Origin: JAIOPA01 sp964655175
GTDB taxonomy: Bacteria; Eisenbacteria; RBG-16-71-46
Reading direction: 5' to 3'
Length of the DNA: 64,000 nucleotides
Assembly (NCBI GenBank): GCA_964655175.1
Contig: CAZZLY010000003.1
Location: 1 to 64,000, forward strand
The notes under the pieces: model-generated
The model's input: the letters and a program-made list of their open reading frames with translations, nothing else
Told to the model about the DNA's origin: nothing
Databases searched by the model: none
Shown: positions 16,343 to 24,635 of the stretch, one piece after another
Layout: the number at the start of each line of letters is the position of its first letter
Position numbering within the stretch: the first letter of the stretch is position 1
Program-made: the position numbers and the translations under genes

Positions 16343-18155
16343 CAGATGACCGCCCGCACGTCCTCGGCGCGGTACATCGCATCGCCCGGCTTGATGCCGA
16401 ACGCGGCGTGGAACGCGGGCAGGTTCGCGAGCGGGCCGTTCACGCGCAGGAACCCGGGCGCGTGCACGTCGGTCATGATCTGCTGCTGCAGCGCCTCGGG
16501 GCGCCGCTGCCCGAGCCACGACAGCGCGTAGGCGAGGAAGTAGCGCTGATCCGGCGTGAGTCCGTTGATNNNNNNNNNNNNNNNNNNNNNNNNNNNNNNN
16601 NNNNNNNNNNNNNNNNNNNNNNNNNNNNNNNNNNNNNNNNNNNNNNNNNNNNNNNNNNNNNNNNNNNNNCCGGCAGCACGATCTCGACCTTCGAGCCGTC
16701 GTAGTACGCGTTGTAGGTCTGCGGATTCATGTCCCACTCGGTGCGGTCCACGGGCTTGCCGAGCTTGTCCGCCGCGTGGCGGAACCGCCACGCGTTCACG
16801 GCCAGTTGATTGGCCGTCCCGGACTCGCGTCCGATCGTGAGCGTCGAGTAGTCACGCCAGTGATCGGGATACGCGACCTTGCGGTCCACCTTGGCGAGCT
16901 TCGCGAGCGCCGCCTGCTTGGTGGGCTCGCTCATCCACGGCATGGCCTTGATGCGCTCGGCGAACACGCTCAGAACGTCATCGGTGAGCTTCGTGTAACG
17001 CGCCTTGGTCGCGGGGGGGCAATAGCGCTTCACCCACTCCTGACCGACGAGTTCGCCGATCGCGTCCTCACTCGCATCCAGCATGCGCTTCCAGCGCGGC
17101 CGCATCGCGGGCGTGCCCGACATCACGCGTTCGTAGAAATGGAAGTCCTGCGCCACGAACGCCTGCGACAGCGTCGGTGCGAGCGTGTTGACGAGCATCC
17201 AGCGCAGATAGGTCTGCCACTCGGAGAGCCGTGCCACGGACAGGCACGAATCGATCCGCGTGAAGAACTCCGGCTGCTCCACGATGACGGTGTCCTGCGC
17301 GGGGAGGCCCATCGTCGCGAACTGCGCCGCCCAGTCGATCGTCGGGGTGAGGCGGGCGAGTTCGGCCTGCGACATCTTGTGGTAGTTGGCCCACGGGTCG
17401 CGGCGCTGCTCGAGCGTGCGCGAGCGCTGCGCGAACGCGGTCTCGAGCTTGAGCACGATGGCCGCCGACGCGCGCGACGTGACCGAATCCTCGCCCAGCA
17501 GCGCGAACATGGCCGCGAGGTGCTTGCCGTACTCGCGGCGGATGCGCACCGTGGTGGCGTCCTTGTTGAGGTAGTAGTCGCGGTCGGGCATGCCGAGCCC
17601 ACCCTGCGACAGGTGGACGAGGAGGCGGTCGCTGTCCTTCTCGTCCTGGCCCACGTAGATCCCGTAGGTGGAACGGATCCCGACGGCCTGCAGGCGGGCG
17701 ACCACCTCGAGCAGTTCGCGCCGCGTGTGCAGGTCGCCGATGAGCTTGAGCCATGGCGCGAGCGGTTGCGTCCCCAGACGTTCGGCCAGCGCCGAGTCCA
17801 TCGCGGTGGCCCAGTAGTCGCCGACCTTCTGCGTGGTCGAGCCCGCGGGCGCGTTCGCCTGCGCCGCCTCCTCGAGGATGACGAGCCGCTGGCGATAGGT
17901 CTCCTCGTTCACGATGTTGGCGATGCCCCACCCGCGCTCCGAGGCCGGGATCGGGTTGCGCTTGAGCCAGCCACCGTTGGCGTACTTGAAGAAGTCCGCG
18001 CCCGGGGACACCGAGGGGTCCATGTTCTGGACGAGCGGGTCGAGCTCACGCGGGAGGGTGGGGCCGGCCGCGCGCGACGGCGACGCGACGACGAGCGTCG
18101 CGGCCGAGGCGATGAGGAGGAGGAACGTTCGGAACGACGGACCGAAGCGGTGCAT
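16339..18155 (-). CDS. M13 (neprilysin/PepO) family zinc metallopeptidase (contains assembly gap)
   Basis: Secreted or periplasmic endopeptidase of family M13. A signal peptide (MHRFGPSFRTFLLLIASA..., cleavage after SRAAG or nearby, about residue 30) is followed by the N-terminal M13 domain: MDPSVSPGADFFKYANGGWL, IPASERGWG, LPDRDYYL-like MPDRDYYLNKD and WDMNPQTYNAYYDGSKVEIVLP. The N run then removes the HExxH zinc site and the GENxAD motif. Beyond the gap the family C-terminus resumes with LTPDQRYFLAYALSW and FGIKPGDAMY, ending VIW. Reading frames on the two sides differ when 100 N are counted literally, so the gap length is wrong, not the gene broken. About 495 aa lie before the gap and 76 after, while full-length M13 proteins have about 670. 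A downstream membrane protein is translationally coupled. Confidence 0.88.
16570..16669. other. Assembly gap (100 N) removing the zinc site of the M13 peptidase
   Basis: A second run of exactly 100 N, 2.2 kb from the first. By comparison with the normal M13 spacing between VEIVLP and the DGLTxDQRxF block, roughly 100-110 codons are missing. Confidence 0.95.
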
Positions 18156-18584
18156 GCGCGTCCTTTTCCTGGGAGGGTCGAGCGTGGAACGGGAGAGGGG
18201 GAGAGTAGGCAACACGAGGGGGCACCGCCAGCCCACGGAGTGGCTCCACAGGCCGCGCCCGTGGGGGCTTCGACGCAGTCCTGGGTGGAATGGCGCGGGC
18301 TGCGGACCGGTCCCCTCGAGCGGTCTGCACGAGGGTCGTTCCGCGACCGCTCGGTCGTCTGAGACGGCACTTCGAGCGACGATGCTAAACCCTTGTGGTG
18401 ACGAGGGCTGACAGTATCACTGAACCGCTGTGGCGGGCCGTGCGCGAAGCCCGTGTATCCGCTACCACCTTTGGCCCACCTCTTGCGCTGCAGATGCTGG
18501 GGAGACCTCATCCTCACGCCGATCCAAGCGGCTCCCCGAGTCCATCACCGGCCCCATCCCCACTTCCAGGACGTCCCTCTCCTC
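18156..18584. other. Divergent intergenic region between the M13 peptidase and the surface protein
   Basis: 429 bp without a supportable gene. It holds candidate promoters: TACTCT on the minus strand (18202-18207) for the peptidase, and TTGTGG (18393-18398) with 16 nt to TATCAC (18415-18420) on the plus strand for the surface protein. No repeat or RNA gene was recognised. Confidence 0.5.
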
Positions 18585-20297
18585 ATGAACCGTCTCGTCG
18601 TGTTCCTGATGGCGCTGGCCCTCGCGGGCCCGGCGTCCGCGCTCACGCTGTCCGGCACCGTCACGAAGGTCGGTGGTGGGGCGGTGTGGCCGTGCGACCT
18701 GGACATCATCAACCGGCAGACCAATCAGATGGTGCTGCTCACGAACGACTCGACGCTCGTGAACGGGACCTACAACGTCACGCTGCCGGCCGGCCGCTAC
18801 GACGTGTACTTCAAGCCGCGCAAGGGCCAGCACATCTTCCAGGGCGTCTATCTCGACGTGCGCATGACCACGGCCAACGTCGTGATCAACCCCGCGCTGC
18901 CGCTGGGGCGTTACGTCTCCGGTCGCGTCGTGGGCGTGGACGGCGTCGGCGTCGCGGGTGCCAACATCCGACTGGTGAGCCCCACGGGTGCGGCGCCGGT
19001 GAATCTCGAGGATTCGGGCACCAATCCCGACGGCACGTTCGCGACGCTGGTCGATCCCGGGGTTTGGGACGTCGGTATCGTCCCGGCGCTCGCCGCGCGC
19101 AAGGCGCCGCTGTTGTTCCCGGACCAGCCCATGTCCACCGCGGACGTGAATCTGGGCACCGTCGTCGTGCCACCGGGTCGACTGCTCACCTGCTCGGTCA
19201 CCGATGCGCTCGGCTTCCCCATCGCCAATGGCAGCGTCATGGTGCGTCACGTTCCGTCGCGCGAGAAGTTGTATCTGCCGTCGAACAACACCACGGCCGC
19301 GGGCGTCGCCTCGATCATCGTGCCCGACGGTACCTTCGACGTGATCGCCTGCCCGCCCAGCACGCAGGTCGCGACCTACGCCACGAACACGCTCTACAAC
19401 CGTGTGGTCGCGGGTGCGGATCAGGTGCTGCCCAACTTCGCGCTACCCGCCGCCAAGCCGTTCACCGCCAAGGTCGTGGACTCCGGCGGTGCCGCGATCG
19501 TCAACGCCGACATCGACGTGGACTGGACGCAGCCCCCGGTCTATCCGCGCATCGAGACCCCCAACGACTTCACGAGCGCCCTGGGCACGTTCACCGTGTA
19601 CGTCCCGACCGGTCTGCAGCGGCTCACGGTGCAGCCCTCGATCGCCTCGAAGCGCATCCCCATCCGTCTCGACTCGCTCACGGTGGGCGCGACCGGGATC
19701 AATCTGGGCACGCTCGTGTGCCGCACCGGGCATTGGGTGGACGTCACCGTGCTCGACGGCGTCACCGGGCTGCCGCTCGTGGGTGCGAACGTCGGCCTGT
19801 ATTCGGTCACCACCGGCGCGCGGCTCCTCACGATCAACAGCACCGCGGGCACCACCGGTCTCGTGCGCGTCGTCGCCGACACCGCGCGCTACACGCTCAA
19901 GGTCGTGCCACCGACGGTCGGCCTCGACACGATCCTCGTGACGGGGGCCGTGCAGTCGCTCGGGGACACGGCGTTCACCGTGCGCATGTGGCCGCCGAAC
20001 ACGTTGGGCGTGGGGGACCGCGCCGCGACCGCGCTGCGCTTCGGCGCGCCGTGGCCGAATCCGTCGCGCGACGGCGTGTCGTTCGCGTTCGCGGGCCGGG
20101 GGATGGGCGCACTCGAGATTCTGGACCTCGCGGGACGCCGCGTGGCGTCCCCGTGGCGCGGCACCGCCGCCGGCGAGGGCTCCGCGCGTTGGAACGGTCG
20201 GGCCGACGACGGACGCCGTGTGCCGGGTGGGCTCTACTTCGCGCGACTGCGCATCGGCGACGAGACGCAGACGCGACGCATCGTGATCGCCGACTGA
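18585..20297 (+). CDS. Secreted surface protein with repeated beta-sandwich domains and C-terminal sorting domain
   Basis: 570-aa exported protein of unknown function. Signal peptide MNRLVVFLMALALAGPASA, then four to five consecutive carboxypeptidase-regulatory-like/Ig-like beta-sandwich modules (for example LSGTVTKVGGGAVWPCDLDI..., VSGRVVGVDGVGVAGANIRLV, FTAKVVDSGGAAIVNADIDV, VDVTVLDGVTGLPLVGANVG). The last 90 residues form a FlgD-like C-terminal domain: WPNPSRDGVSFAF, LEILDLAGRRV, WNGRADDGRRVPGGLYFARL, ending RIVIAD. In Bacteroidetes such domains direct export by the type IX system. No catalytic motif is seen, so a structural or adhesive role is likely. The start is set by the signal peptide; the ribosome site is weak. 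Confidence 0.8.
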   Translation: MNRLVVFLMALALAGPASALTLSGTVTKVGGGAVWPCDLDIINRQTNQMVLLTNDSTLVNGTYNVTLPAGRYDVYFKPRKGQHIFQGVYLDVRMTTANVVINPALPLGRYVSGRVVGVDGVGVAGANIRLVSPTGAAPVNLEDSGTNPDGTFATLVDPGVWDVGIVPALAARKAPLLFPDQPMSTADVNLGTVVVPPGRLLTCSVTDALGFPIANGSVMVRHVPSREKLYLPSNNTTAAGVASIIVPDGTFDVIACPPSTQVATYATNTLYNRVVAGADQVLPNFALPAAKPFTAKVVDSGGAAIVNADIDVDWTQPPVYPRIETPNDFTSALGTFTVYVPTGLQRLTVQPSIASKRIPIRLDSLTVGATGINLGTLVCRTGHWVDVTVLDGVTGLPLVGANVGLYSVTTGARLLTINSTAGTTGLVRVVADTARYTLKVVPPTVGLDTILVTGAVQSLGDTAFTVRMWPPNTLGVGDRAATALRFGAPWPNPSRDGVSFAFAGRGMGALEILDLAGRRVASPWRGTAAGEGSARWNGRADDGRRVPGGLYFARLRIGDETQTRRIVIAD

Positions 20298-20316
20298 CGT
20301 CCGCAGTGATGACGTG

Positions 20317-20351
20317 CGAAGCCCCCGGGGAGCGTTTCCCCGGGGGCTTCG
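20317..20351. terminator. Bidirectional terminator hairpin
   Basis: 15-bp perfect stem (arms CGAAGCCCCCGGGGA and TCCCCGGGGGCTTCG) between two convergent genes: the surface protein on the plus strand and the tricorn-type protease on the minus strand. There is no U-tract on either side. Confidence 0.6.
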
Positions 20352-20375
20352 TGCTTCAGGTGCGGGCCCTGCCGC

Positions 20376-23300
20376 TCAGCGCCGCTTGCCCCACGTGGGC
20401 GCGGGCGGCTCCTTCATGAGGCGCTCGACCGGCTTGGCCGCGAGTTCGTCGAGCGCGATGCGCACCGCGCGCTCGAGCTGCGCGTCGTGGCCCGCGACCA
20501 CGTCCTTGGGCCAGTTCTCCACGTCCACGTCGGGGGCGACGCCCTCGTTCTCGACCGCCCAGCGGCCCTCGCCGCCGGCCGCGAAGTAGCCGCCGCGTGG
20601 CGCGATCATCGAACCGCCGTCCACGAACGTGGGCGTGTCCGCGGTGTGTACGAGACCGCCCCAGGTGCGCTTGCCGACGATCGTGCCGATGCGGCGCGCG
20701 TGGAACATGTACGGCAGGTAGTCGCCGCCCGAGCCCGACATCTCGTTCACGAGCATCACCTTGGGCCCCCAGATGCCGGCCGCGGGGCTGGTGAACGGCA
20801 CGCGATCGCCGGCCACGTTGTTGAAGTAGCCGTCGAACGTGCGCTGCATGACCTCGATCATGTAGTCGGCCGCCGAACCCCCGCCGTTGTAGCGCTCGTC
20901 CACGATCACGCCGGGCTTGTCCTGCTGCGAGAAGTAGTAGCGGTTGAAGCTCGAGTAGCCGGGCTGGCCGGTGTTGGGCACGTAGACGTAGGCGAGCCTG
21001 CCGCCCGATAGGCGATCCACCGTGCGGCGGTTGTCCTCGACCCAGGCGCGCGTACGCAGCGTCTGCTCGTTCGCGACCGGCACCACGGTGATCGTGCGCG
21101 CGCCCGCGAGGGTGGGCCGATCGCTCACGGTGAGCACGGTCTGCTTGCCCGCCGTGCCGTCGAGCAGGCGGTACACGTCGTCGGTGCCCCGCAGTTCCTC
21201 GCCGTTCACCGCCAGCAGGTAGTCGCCGCGCGCGACGCGCACGCCCGGCACCGCGAGCGGCGCCTTGAGCTCGGGGTTCCAGTTCTCGTTGTCGTAGATC
21301 CGCTCGAAGCGGTAACGACCGGACTCGACCGTGAAGTCGGCGCCCAGCAGGCCACCGTTGCTCGTCGGCATCTCGGGCAGGTCGCCCCCGCGCACGTACG
21401 AGTGCCCGATGGCGATCTCGGCGCCCATCATGTCGAGCAGGTAGTTGAGGTCGGCGCGATGCCGCACCCACGGCAACAGACGACCGTAGTGCTCGCGCAT
21501 GCGCGGCCAGTCGGTGCCGTGCAGGTTGGGCTGGTACAGGTAGTCGCGCTGGTTGCGCCAGCCCTCCGCGAAGATCTGCGCGAACTCGGCGGTCGGGTCC
21601 ACCGTCATGCGGAGCGCGTACGTGAGCTTGCCCGTGCCCGCGGCAGGGGCGGCCTTGTCGGCGTCGACGAGGAACAGCGACGGCGGGGTGGGGCGGGCGT
21701 TCGGAGCCCCCGCGCCACCGGAGGGCGGTGCGGCGGTGCGGTACACGAGCCGCTTGCCGTCGGCGCTCACCGCGTAATCCACGACGTCGCTCGCGAACGC
21801 CGTGGGCTTGCGATCGGCGACCTTGTAGCGCTGCAGTGTGCCGCCCGCACCCGGCGTCGCGCCGATCGCCGTCTCGAGGTAATAGACCGTCCCGGCCGCG
21901 CCCGCCTTGAGGAGCGCGTACGGCTTCTCGCTCACGCCCGGGGCGGTCACGATGCGGCCCGCGAGTCCCTCGAAGTCGATGCGCACCGTCGGCGTCGCGC
22001 TCTTCGGTGCGCTCGGCGTCACGGGCGCGGCCGCGCCCTTGTCGCCACGCTTCGTCGTTCCGGTGCCCGCATCCGCGGGCTTGTCGCTCGGCTTGTCCGC
22101 ACCGGCGGTGAGCCCCGCGTCCTCGTCGCTCTCCAGCGTGAACGGCGTCGCGTCGTCCTTCGCGAGCACGGCCGCGTACAACGCGAACGTCTCGTCGCGA
22201 TCGTACGAGGTCATGTCGAGCCACTGCGACTTGAGGCCGTAGTCGGTCGAGGCGAGGAACCACAGTAGCTTGCCGCCCGCGTCGAACACGGGATGCACGG
22301 CGTCGGCGAGTCCGTCGGTCACCTGATGCGACGTGCCCGTCTCGACGTCCGCGACGAAGATCGCGCGGTAGAGCGAGTTGAGATGCGCCGAATACGCCAC
22401 CCAGCGCGAGTCGGGGCTCCAGGTGGGGAACAGCGTGCGCTGCGGCACCATCCACGGGTCGCGGCCCACGACCTTGGCGGTGCCGGCGGCGACGTCGGCG
22501 ACCCACACGCGCAGGTTCGTGTCGTGGTACAGGATGCGCTTGGAATCGGGCGACCACGACACGGTGTAGGCGTGGCCGGGGTTGGGCAGGTCCAGCGTGC
22601 GCGGCGGGGCGTTACCGTCCGGCGATTCGATCGTCAGGCGGTACTCGCCCGAGCGATCGCTCCAGTACGCGATCCACTGGCCGTCGGGGGACCACGCCGG
22701 ATCGCGTTCGGCCGAACCCGGCGAACGCGTGAGGTTGCGCACGTCGCCCTTCTCGGACGGGATCGTGAACACCTCGCCGCGCGCCTCGCACAGCACGCGC
22801 TTGCCCGTCGGCGACAGGCTCAGATTCGCGAGTCGGCCACCCACGTCCTCGCTGCGCGGCAGCATCCACGGGAAGTCGCCGTCGGCGCGAATGGGGACGA
22901 CGCGCTCCTGCTTCGTGCGCGGGTCGTACTCGTGCACCAGCCCCGCCTGCTCGAACACGACCACGCCGGCTCCGGCGTCGAGCGTCTTGACGTCGTCGTC
23001 CGTGAAACGGGTCCACGGCTGCAGATCGCGGCCCTGCGCATCGCACGACCAGACGTTCGCCACGCCGTCGCGATCGCTCACGAACACGACGCGGTCGCCG
23101 AGCCAGACCGGGTCCATGTCCTTGGAGCCGGTCCATTCCGGCGTCACGGTCTCGAGCGTGGCGAGGTCGGTGATCCACACCGGGCGGTTCTGGCCGCCGC
23201 GGTAGTTGCGGCGCTCCTCGTCCCACGAGTTGTTGAGGCGGTAGGCGACGCGCTTGCCGTCGGGCGAGACGCGGCCCTGATAGGCGCGCGGCAGCACCAT

Positions 23301-23768
23301 GGCGGTCTCGGGGCCGCCCTCGAGCGGCACCGTCCAGAACCGCGGTGCCGGGCTCGGTGCGGCCGACGCGCGGCCCGAGGCGAACACGATCGCACGGCCG
23401 TCGGGCATCCAGCCCTGCACCTGATCGGCGCCCGGGTGCCACGTGAGCCGGCGCGGCGCACCGCCCTCGGCGGCGACGACCCAGACGTCGAGGTTGCCCG
23501 CGACCTCGCTCGAGAACGCGATCCACTTGCCGTCGGGCGAGAACACCGGATGGCTCGTGAGTCCCGGGCTGCTCGTGAGTCGCTTGGCCTCGCCACCGGC
23601 GCGCGGCACCACCCACAGGTTCTGCGCGTACACGAACGCGATCCGATCGGCGCTCACCGCGGGCGAGCGCAGCATGCGCGTCGCGGACGCGGGCACCTCG
23701 GCGTGCGCGAGGCCCACGAGGGCGGTGACGAGGAGCGGGACGAGACACGACCACGGCTTCGGGGACAT
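20376..23768 (-). CDS. Tricorn-type S41 serine protease with beta-propellers and PDZ domain
   Basis: 1130-aa exported protease of the tricorn family, which degrades peptides downstream of larger proteases. Signal peptide MSPKPWSCLVPLLVTALVGLAHA, then two beta-propellers built from WD40/PD40-type blades (repeated FSPDGKWIAFSS, WMPDGRAIVFASG, WSPDGQWIAYWS, WSPDSRWVAYSA) to about residue 590, a low-complexity linker rich in Lys/Asp/Ala/Pro, a tricorn C1 domain with GHSYVRGGD (catalytic His), a PDZ domain (VARGDYLLAVNGEELR) and the S41 catalytic domain with the nucleophile in NEMSGSGGDYLP (Ser near residue 1013) and VDERYNGGGS. All domains are in the normal order. A candidate -10 (TAGGCT) lies 54 nt upstream. 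It is divergent from the small phosphatase gene. Confidence 0.92.
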   Translation of the reverse strand: MSPKPWSCLVPLLVTALVGLAHAEVPASATRMLRSPAVSADRIAFVYAQNLWVVPRAGGEAKRLTSSPGLTSHPVFSPDGKWIAFSSEVAGNLDVWVVAAEGGAPRRLTWHPGADQVQGWMPDGRAIVFASGRASAAPSPAPRFWTVPLEGGPETAMVLPRAYQGRVSPDGKRVAYRLNNSWDEERRNYRGGQNRPVWITDLATLETVTPEWTGSKDMDPVWLGDRVVFVSDRDGVANVWSCDAQGRDLQPWTRFTDDDVKTLDAGAGVVVFEQAGLVHEYDPRTKQERVVPIRADGDFPWMLPRSEDVGGRLANLSLSPTGKRVLCEARGEVFTIPSEKGDVRNLTRSPGSAERDPAWSPDGQWIAYWSDRSGEYRLTIESPDGNAPPRTLDLPNPGHAYTVSWSPDSKRILYHDTNLRVWVADVAAGTAKVVGRDPWMVPQRTLFPTWSPDSRWVAYSAHLNSLYRAIFVADVETGTSHQVTDGLADAVHPVFDAGGKLLWFLASTDYGLKSQWLDMTSYDRDETFALYAAVLAKDDATPFTLESDEDAGLTAGADKPSDKPADAGTGTTKRGDKGAAAPVTPSAPKSATPTVRIDFEGLAGRIVTAPGVSEKPYALLKAGAAGTVYYLETAIGATPGAGGTLQRYKVADRKPTAFASDVVDYAVSADGKRLVYRTAAPPSGGAGAPNARPTPPSLFLVDADKAAPAAGTGKLTYALRMTVDPTAEFAQIFAEGWRNQRDYLYQPNLHGTDWPRMREHYGRLLPWVRHRADLNYLLDMMGAEIAIGHSYVRGGDLPEMPTSNGGLLGADFTVESGRYRFERIYDNENWNPELKAPLAVPGVRVARGDYLLAVNGEELRGTDDVYRLLDGTAGKQTVLTVSDRPTLAGARTITVVPVANEQTLRTRAWVEDNRRTVDRLSGGRLAYVYVPNTGQPGYSSFNRYYFSQQDKPGVIVDERYNGGGSAADYMIEVMQRTFDGYFNNVAGDRVPFTSPAAGIWGPKVMLVNEMSGSGGDYLPYMFHARRIGTIVGKRTWGGLVHTADTPTFVDGGSMIAPRGGYFAAGGEGRWAVENEGVAPDVDVENWPKDVVAGHDAQLERAVRIALDELAAKPVERLMKEPPAPTWGKRR

Positions 23769-23821
23769 GACGGGACTCTCCGGAGGCAGGGGGACCGCGG
23801 GAACGGAGACGGCAGACGGGC

Positions 23822-23827
23822 AGCCTA
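23822..23827 (-). promoter_or_regulatory. -10 element (TAGGCT) of the tricorn-type protease
   Basis: TAGGCT on the minus strand, identical to the -10 candidates of the M1 peptidase and E1beta genes. It implies a leader of about 47 nt. No clear -35. Confidence 0.45.
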
Positions 23828-23972
23828 CTCCCGCCCGCGCGACGCGCGCACGCGCCGGGCGGGGCCGTGCGACCTGCGCGGTCCCGGGGCCGACGAGCGC
23901 GTTCTGCACGGGGCGGTGCGGCCTTCCGCGACCGCCGCACACCGCCCCCGCGGGGGACGGGCACCGGCTTGG

Positions 23973-23978
23973 TATCCT
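23973..23978 (+). promoter_or_regulatory. -10 element (TATCCT) of the histidine-phosphatase-fold gene, leaderless type
   Basis: TATCCT is followed by 6 nt (CAAGGG) and the ATG at 23985. The spacing puts the predicted transcript start at or next to the A of ATG. Confidence 0.5.
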
Positions 23979-23984
23979 CAAGGG

Positions 23985-24635
23985 ATGGAACGTGTTCTGC
24001 GCATCCTGCTGATCCGGCACGGCGAGAGCGAGAGCAACGCGGGGGCGGTCACCGACGACGCCACGTCCGCGTCGCTCACGCCGCTCGGCGTGCGTCAGGC
24101 GCATGCGATCGCCGAGTGGCTGGACGAGGCGCCGGCGCGCATCGTCGTCTCGCCGTATCGGCGCGCGCAGCAGACCGCCGCCGTGACGCTCGCGCGGCAT
24201 GCGCACGTTTCCGTCGAGACCTGGCCGGTGCAGGAGTTCACGTATCTGTCGCCCGCGGCGCACGCCGGCACGTCCGCCGCGATGCGCGAGCCCGCCGCCC
24301 GAGCGTACTGGGCCGCCGCCGACGCGCACGCCGTGACGGGTGAGGGGGCCGAGTCCTTCGCCGCGTTCATGGCGCGGGTGCATGCGACGCGCGCGCGCCT
24401 CGAGGCGCTGCCCGAGGGTGTCGTGGCGGTGTTCTCGCACAAGAAGTTCCTCAACGCGCTGCGTTGGGTCTGGCTCACGGGCGAGGCGGCCGCGAGCACG
24501 AGTCGCATGGTGCGCTTCCGCGAGTTCGATCACGCGATGCCGTTCGCCAACGGCGGCATCGGCGAGGTGCGTGTCACCGCCGGTGCGGCGTGGGTGGGCC
24601 CGGTGGTCGTGCCGACGCGGGCGGAGGTGGCGTGA
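23985..24635 (+). CDS. Histidine phosphatase (phosphoglycerate-mutase-like) family protein
   Basis: 216-aa member of the histidine phosphatase superfamily. The catalytic LIRHGESESN (His in RHG) lies near residue 11, the second Arg in SPYRRAQQTA, and the later catalytic His corresponds to VFSHKKFLN. These enzymes range from cofactor-dependent phosphoglycerate mutases to phosphatases of sugar or nucleotide phosphates; the length and the SHKK segment fit the broad phosphatase group. The stop overlaps the next ATG (TGATG), placing it in an operon with a double glycosyltransferase and an APH-type kinase, so a sugar-phosphate or glycolipid substrate is the natural guess. Confidence 0.82.
   Translation: MERVLRILLIRHGESESNAGAVTDDATSASLTPLGVRQAHAIAEWLDEAPARIVVSPYRRAQQTAAVTLARHAHVSVETWPVQEFTYLSPAAHAGTSAAMREPAARAYWAAADAHAVTGEGAESFAAFMARVHATRARLEALPEGVVAVFSHKKFLNALRWVWLTGEAAASTSRMVRFREFDHAMPFANGGIGEVRVTAGAAWVGPVVVPTRAEVA

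Noticed and set aside
16473..18236. Apparent frameshift or truncation of the M13 peptidase
   Set aside because: The frame change coincides with the 100-N placeholder, and the correct family C-terminus is found just beyond it in another frame, so it is an artefact of gap length.
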